Part shown: one piece after another, positions 59,802 through 64,000 of the stretch
Layout of the letters: every line of letters starts with the position of its first letter
Numbering within the stretch: the first letter of the stretch is position 1
Assembly: GCA_026985095.1 (NCBI GenBank)
Contig: JALSQW010000023.1
Location: 156,861-220,860 of the forward strand
Direction of reading: 5' to 3'
Origin: Acidimicrobiia bacterium
GTDB taxonomy: Bacteria; Actinomycetota; Acidimicrobiia; Spongiisociales; UBA5794
Length of the DNA: 64,000 nt
The notes under the pieces: generated by a model
Told to the model about the DNA's origin: nothing
The model's database searches: none
Seen by the model: the letters and a program-made list of their open reading frames with translations, nothing else
Position numbers and translations under genes: made by a program

Positions 59802-60992
59802 ATGCTCGATCTCGACCGGATCCGCCACGACACCCGCGGCGTGGCGACCGTGAACCATCTGAACAACGCCGGTGCATCACTGATGCCGGCGCCCGTGGCC
59901 GACGCGGTCGTCGGGTACCTCCGGGAGGAGGAGCGCTACGGCGGTTACGAGACGGCCCGGGCTCGCCGCGACGACCTCGAGGACGTCTACGACGCGCTGG
60001 CGGCGTTGCTGTCCGTCGGTCCTTCCGAGCTGGCGATCACCGACAACGCCACGAGGGCATGGGATCTGGCGTTCTACGGGCTGCGCTTCGGCTCCGGCGA
60101 CCGGATCCTGACGACGACCACCGAGTACGCCGCCAACTACATCGCCTACCTTCAGATCGCCCGCCGGACCGGCGCGATCGTCGACGTCGTGCCCGACGCC
60201 GCCACCGGCGAGATCGACGTGGACGCCCTCGACGCCATGATCGACGACCGGGTCAAGGTCGTGTCGATGAACCACATGCCCACCAACTCGGGCCTCCTCA
60301 ACCCGGTCGCCGCGGTGGGCGCGGTCACCCGACGCCACGGCGTGCCGTTCCTGCTCGATGCGTGCCAGACGGTGGGCCAGGTGCCGATCGACGTCGACGA
60401 GATCGGGTGCGATCTGCTGACCGGGACCTCGAGGAAGTTCCTGCGTGGTCCCCGCGGGGTCGGGTTCCTGTATGTCCGCAGCTCGATGCTCGATCGGCTG
60501 GAACCGCCGATGCTCGACCTGCACGGGGCGACCTGGGTGGCGGCGGACCGCTACGAGGTCCGTCCCGATGCCCGCCGGTTCGAGCTGTGGGAACGCAACC
60601 TCGCCGGCGAGGTAGGGCTCGCCGTGGCGGTCCGGTACGCGTTGGATGTGGGGGTGCAGGCCATCTGGGGTCGGGTGCGCCACCTGGCCGAGCGTCTCCG
60701 GTGGGCCTTGGCCGAGGTCCCCGGGGTGACGGTGACCGACATCGGCGCCGAGCGGGGCGCGATCGTGACCTTCACCGTCGCCGGCATGGCTCCGGCGGCG
60801 GTCCGCGACGTTCTCGCTGCGGACCGGATCAACGTGTCGGTGTCGTCGCGGGCGGCGGCCCGGCTCGACATGGAGCGACGCCACCTGGAGGCCGTCGTGC
60901 GCGCCTCACCGCACTACTTCAACACCGAGGCCGAGGTCGACGCGCTCGTCGCCGCCGTCGACCGTCTTGCCGGGGGCGTCACCTACGGGTAG
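59802..60992 (+). CDS. Class V aminotransferase-like PLP enzyme
   Basis: A 396-residue PLP enzyme. The Lys is in DLLTGTSRKFLRGPRGVGFL; LLDACQTVGQVPIDV holds the cofactor Asp; NHLNNAGASLMPAPVADA is the class V N-terminus. RRTGAIVDVVPDAATGEIDV and SVSSRAAARLDMERR resemble isopenicillin-N-epimerase-like/selenocysteine-lyase-type enzymes and EgtE-like lyases, but the exact reaction is open. AGGAACGG precedes the ATG. Convergent 10-bp overlap with the LCP gene. Confidence 0.85.
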   Translation: MLDLDRIRHDTRGVATVNHLNNAGASLMPAPVADAVVGYLREEERYGGYETARARRDDLEDVYDALAALLSVGPSELAITDNATRAWDLAFYGLRFGSGDRILTTTTEYAANYIAYLQIARRTGAIVDVVPDAATGEIDVDALDAMIDDRVKVVSMNHMPTNSGLLNPVAAVGAVTRRHGVPFLLDACQTVGQVPIDVDEIGCDLLTGTSRKFLRGPRGVGFLYVRSSMLDRLEPPMLDLHGATWVAADRYEVRPDARRFELWERNLAGEVGLAVAVRYALDVGVQAIWGRVRHLAERLRWALAEVPGVTVTDIGAERGAIVTFTVAGMAPAAVRDVLAADRINVSVSSRAAARLDMERRHLEAVVRASPHYFNTEAEVDALVAAVDRLAGGVTYG

Positions 60993-62023
60993 GGATCACC
61001 GGCGAGGAAGGCGTCGATGACGGCCTGGGCTTCGGGGGTCGGTTCGACGTAGGCCCGGCCGTCCGAGCCGCGGGTGTTCTTCACCGGGAGCGTGGTGCGC
61101 TCGATGTCGCCGGTCTTCAGGGTGAGCGCGACCTGACCGAGGTCCGCCATCAGCCCGAGGGTGAGACCCTCGTCAGCGGTGATCTGGTCGGCCACCGTCG
61201 GGAGGAAGGCCGGCAGGTTGAACGCGCTCGACGGGGAGGTGATCTGGTCGAAGAGCTGGACGATGATCTGCTGCTGGCGCTGGGTGCGGGCGATGTCCCC
61301 ACCGGGGGTGCTCTTCCATCGCCCGTCGCGGAGGACCTCGTAGTGGCGGGAGCGCGCGTAGGCGACGGCCTGCTCCCCGCCCAGGGTGTGGGTACCGGCG
61401 TCGATCCGGAAGCCGGACTTTTGATCCCGACCCGGTTCGGGGAAGTCGAGGGTGACCCCGCCGAGGGAGTCGACGATCCTGCCGACGCCGCCGAAACCGA
61501 TCTCGACGTAGTGGTGGATCGGGATGCCCAACTCGTCTTGGAGGACCTGGACGAGCAGGTCGGGGCCGCCGACGACGTAGGCGGCGTTGATGCGGTTGGT
61601 CCCGTTGCCCGGGATGGACACCTTCAGATCCCTGGGGATGCTCAGGATCTGGATCCGCTCGCCGGGCACGAGGTGGGCGATCATGATGACGTCGGCCCGT
61701 TTGCCGGTGAACCGTCCGTAGTAGCCGAGATCCCAGTCGTCGGGGATGGCAGACCGATCGTCGGTGCCCACGACGAGGAAGTTGATCGGCTCGCCGGACG
61801 ATGCGGGGCTGATCGCGGCGAGGGATACGAGCTCGGTGTCGGGGATCCGGTCGATCTTCGACTCGGTCCACGCCAGGAAGGCGACGACGGCGAACACGCC
61901 CAACGCGGCAAGGCCGAGGAGCCACACGATCGCCTTCTGGGCGCGGCTCCAGCGCCGCTTGGATCTGCGGGGAGGGGTCGGCGCAGCGGTCGTGGGGATC
62001 GCGGGGTGGGTGTCGGTGCTCAT
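60983..62023 (-). CDS. LytR-CpsA-Psr (LCP) family cell-wall ligase-like protein
   Basis: A 346-residue protein with one N-terminal membrane helix ([20 protein letters not shown]) and an extracytoplasmic LCP domain. Conserved segments are [46 protein letters not shown] and [11 protein letters not shown], which bind polyprenyl pyrophosphate. LCP enzymes attach teichoic acid, arabinogalactan or other polymers to peptidoglycan. A cell-envelope role is firm; the polymer is unknown. Confidence 0.92.
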   Translation of the reverse strand: MSTDTHPAIPTTAAPTPPRRSKRRWSRAQKAIVWLLGLAALGVFAVVAFLAWTESKIDRIPDTELVSLAAISPASSGEPINFLVVGTDDRSAIPDDWDLGYYGRFTGKRADVIMIAHLVPGERIQILSIPRDLKVSIPGNGTNRINAAYVVGGPDLLVQVLQDELGIPIHHYVEIGFGGVGRIVDSLGGVTLDFPEPGRDQKSGFRIDAGTHTLGGEQAVAYARSRHYEVLRDGRWKSTPGGDIARTQRQQQIIVQLFDQITSPSSAFNLPAFLPTVADQITADEGLTLGLMADLGQVALTLKTGDIERTTLPVKNTRGSDGRAYVEPTPEAQAVIDAFLAGDPYP

Positions 62024-62108
62024 GGGACCGGCGCGATGGTATCGGAGAACCCACGCAAGGTGCCGTCGACACGATCCGGAGGCTCCGATCGCCAGCTACG
62101 CTCGGCCC

Positions 62109-63776
62109 ATGACGCGGAAGATCCACTCCCAGGACGTGACCGAAGGCCCGGCGCGGGCCGGGGCCCGCGCGATGCTGCGCGCCGTCGGGTTGGGCGAGGA
62201 CGACTTCGCCCGTTCCCAGGTCGGTGTGGTGTCGGCCGGCAACGAGGTCACGCCATGCAACCTGACCGGACCCAAGCTGGCGCTCTTCGCCAAGGAAGGC
62301 GTTCGGGAGGCCGGCGCCGTCGGCCTCGAGTTCGCCACCATCGCGGTCAGCGACGGGATCGCCATGGGCCACGAGGGCATGCGGGCTTCGCTGGTGTCGC
62401 GGGAGGTCATCGCCGATTCGGTGGAGCTCGTCATGCACGCCGAGCGCTTTGACGCGATGGTGTCCATCGCCGGATGTGACAAGTCGCTCCCGGGCATGCT
62501 GATGGCGGCGGCCCGTATGAACCTCCCGACGGTGTTCCTCTACGGCGGATCCAGCCTGCCGGGGCATCTCGATGGCAGGGACATCTCGATCGTCGACGTC
62601 TTCGAGGGCATCGGGGCCCGGGCCGAGGGCAAGATCGACGACCTGCAGCTGCTGCGGATCGAGCAGGCGGCATGCCCTGGTGCCGGATCGTGCGCGGGGA
62701 TGTTCACGGCCAACACGATGGCGTCGGTTGGTGAGGCCATCGGCATGTCCTTGCCGGGATCGGCCGCGACGCCGGCGGTCGCCGCGAAGCTGGAGGACTA
62801 CGCTCGCAGGTCTGGGGAGGCGGTCGTGGCGTTGCTCGAGGCGGGGATCGCTCCCCGTGACATCATGACCCGTGAGGCGTTCGAGAACGCTATCACGACG
62901 GTCATGGCTCTGGGTGGGTCGACGAACGCGGTGTTGCATCTGATGGCGATCGCCCATGAGGCCGGCGTTGACCTGAGCCTGGAGGACTTCGACGCCATCA
63001 GCCGCCGGACGCCGCACATCGGGGACATGAAGCCCTTCGGGCGCTATCACATGGTGGATCTGTACGAGATCGGCGGAGTGCCGGTGGTGTTGCGGGCGTT
63101 GCTCGACGCGGGACTGCTCCACGGTGACGTGATGACCGTCACCGGCAGGACGATGGCGGAGAACCTCGCCGACGTCGAGGTTCCCGAGGGTCAGGATGTC
63201 GTGCGACCGGTCGGCGATCCGATCGCCCCGCAGGGAGGTATCGCCATCTTGCGCGGCTCCCTCGCTCCCGAGGGAGCTGTCGTCAAGATCGCCGGGATCG
63301 AGCTCGACGTCTTCGAAGGTCGAGCGCGCGTCTTCGACGACGAGCAAGGCGCCCTCGACGCGTTGTTCGCCCACGACATCCATCCCGGCGATGTCGTCGT
63401 CATCCGCTACGAGGGACCGAGGGGTGGCCCGGGCATGCGGGAGATGCTGGCGATCACCGCCGCCATCAAGGGGGCGGGGCTCGGCAAGGACGTGCTGTTG
63501 ATCACCGACGGCCGCTTCTCGGGCGGCACGACCGGCCTGTGCATCGGCCACGTCGCTCCCGAGGCCGCCCACGGTGGGCCGATGGCGCTGGTCGAAGAGG
63601 GTGACACGATTCGGGTCGACCTCCCGGCCCGTACCCTCGACCTGCTCGTCGATGTCGCTGAGCTGGACCGGCGTCGTGCAGGCTGGACCCCACCGCCGCC
63701 CCGGTACCCCACCGGCGCCCTGGCCAAGTACGCCAAGCTCGTCGGCTCGGCCGAACGCGGCGCCGTGTGCGGCTGA
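62109..63776 (+). CDS. ilvD: Dihydroxy-acid dehydratase
   Basis: A 555-residue Fe-S dehydratase of branched-chain amino acid synthesis. Cluster Cys are in [19 protein letters not shown] and [16 protein letters not shown]; the C-terminal [23 protein letters not shown] is the substrate-binding part. Length matches the bacterial enzyme. TACGCT is 6 nt before the ATG. Array 2 of the 37-bp repeat starts 34 bp after its stop. Confidence 0.96.
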   Translation: MTRKIHSQDVTEGPARAGARAMLRAVGLGEDDFARSQVGVVSAGNEVTPCNLTGPKLALFAKEGVREAGAVGLEFATIAVSDGIAMGHEGMRASLVSREVIADSVELVMHAERFDAMVSIAGCDKSLPGMLMAAARMNLPTVFLYGGSSLPGHLDGRDISIVDVFEGIGARAEGKIDDLQLLRIEQAACPGAGSCAGMFTANTMASVGEAIGMSLPGSAATPAVAAKLEDYARRSGEAVVALLEAGIAPRDIMTREAFENAITTVMALGGSTNAVLHLMAIAHEAGVDLSLEDFDAISRRTPHIGDMKPFGRYHMVDLYEIGGVPVVLRALLDAGLLHGDVMTVTGRTMAENLADVEVPEGQDVVRPVGDPIAPQGGIAILRGSLAPEGAVVKIAGIELDVFEGRARVFDDEQGALDALFAHDIHPGDVVVIRYEGPRGGPGMREMLAITAAIKGAGLGKDVLLITDGRFSGGTTGLCIGHVAPEAAHGGPMALVEEGDTIRVDLPARTLDLLVDVAELDRRRAGWTPPPPRYPTGALAKYAKLVGSAERGAVCG

Positions 63777-63810
63777 CCGCGGGCGGCTGAAGCATCGCCA
63801 CCTGCTGGCG

Positions 63811-63971
63811 AACCCTGGGTTGGAGAGCCCCCTTTAGGGGTGTGGTGAACCCTGGGTTGGAGAACCCCCTTTAGGGGTGTGGTGAACCCTGGGTTGGGGT
63901 GCCCCCTTTAGGGGTGTGGTGAACCCTGGGTTGGGGAACCCCCTTTAGGGGTGTGGCGAACCCTGGGTTCG
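63811..63971. repeat. 37-bp tandem repeat array 2 (five units)
   Basis: Units start at 63811, 63848, 63885, 63922 and 63959, an exact 37-bp period with five copies of AACCCTGGGTT (the last cut after 12-13 bp). The second palindrome is CCCCTTTAGGGG here, against CCCCTGGAGGGG in array 1. The last 30 bases to 64000 hold no supported gene, although a minus-strand frame ends at 63977. Confidence 0.95.
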
Positions 63972-64000
63972 GGGCGCTACGCGTAGCCGAGGGCGGACAG

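Noticed and set aside
63977-64000. C-terminus of a minus-strand gene (ends LSALGYA)
   Set aside because: Only seven codons are in the window; plausible but not supportable.

Overview
This window is a very GC-rich, gene-dense piece of bacterial chromosome, most likely from an actinobacterium (Actinomycetota). The evidence is a 30-residue bS22-type ribosomal peptide, a PAC2-family protein, an LCP cell-wall ligase-like protein, FadD15-type acyl-CoA ligase and cystathionine beta-synthase-type sequences, frequent GTG starts, and many genes whose start codon lies only 6-8 nt after a TANNNT -10 box (the leaderless pattern). Thr-rich lipoproteins hint at Acidimicrobiia or a related deep class, but that is a guess. 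No rRNA, phage, transposase or CRISPR array was seen.

Layout. 1-5.4 kb: end of dnaB, an MFS transporter, a DUF202 pair, an EamA exporter coupled to an orphan oligopeptide-type ABC ATPase, and dcd. 5.45-5.7 kb: a 37-bp tandem repeat array next to tRNA-Gly(CCC). 5.7-19 kb: mostly housekeeping genes (PhzF-like, fadD, ABC exporter, CDF transporter, thrB, LMW phosphatase, PuuD-like amidotransferase, bS22, class V aminotransferase, PAC2, M19 dipeptidase). 19-22.5 kb: a sulfide module (sulfide:quinone oxidoreductase and an MBL-rhodanese protein) divergent from a GntR/UTRA regulator, with a large palindrome between them. 22.5-25.3 kb: copper operon csoR-copZ-copA with a clear CsoR operator. 25.3-29.9 kb: an ABC-2 exporter and a cation/proton antiporter, followed by a decayed aminotransferase gene.

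30.2-43.1 kb is the highlight: a bacterial microcompartment (BMC) locus. A GntR/FCD regulator is divergent from an operon encoding a split glutamate-synthase-like enzyme (class II amidotransferase, GXGXG subunit, FMN/Fe-S subunit), a glutamine-synthetase-like ligase, three shell proteins (BMC-P, BMC-H, BMC-T), a CoA-acylating-type aldehyde dehydrogenase, a malate/lactate dehydrogenase with an N-terminal extension, an octopine-dehydrogenase-family enzyme with an encapsulation-peptide-like N-terminus, a small protein sharing the dehydrogenase extension, an APC permease and an unknown 202-residue protein. The first four enzymes match the architecture of the gamma-glutamylmethylamide / N-methylglutamate amine pathway. 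I infer a shell that handles an aldehyde released from an imported amine or amino acid via gamma-glutamyl and N-alkyl-glutamate intermediates. The substrate is unknown, and no phosphotransacylase, classical alcohol dehydrogenase or known signature enzyme is present in the window.

43.1-64 kb: a copper-linked YHS protein under a second CsoR operator, a methyltransferase, an ABC ATPase joined to a permease remnant, an ECF sigma factor with a putative membrane partner, a beta-synthase lacking Bateman domains, a third CsoR-like operator between two uncharacterised genes, metB-like gene, a MerR-controlled operon for an unusual YPC-type P1B ATPase with a CTG-started metallochaperone, a nickel/cobalt permease with a Fur-family regulator, two lipoproteins, SDR, sfsA, a second class V aminotransferase, an LCP protein, ilvD, and a second 37-bp repeat array of the same family as the first.
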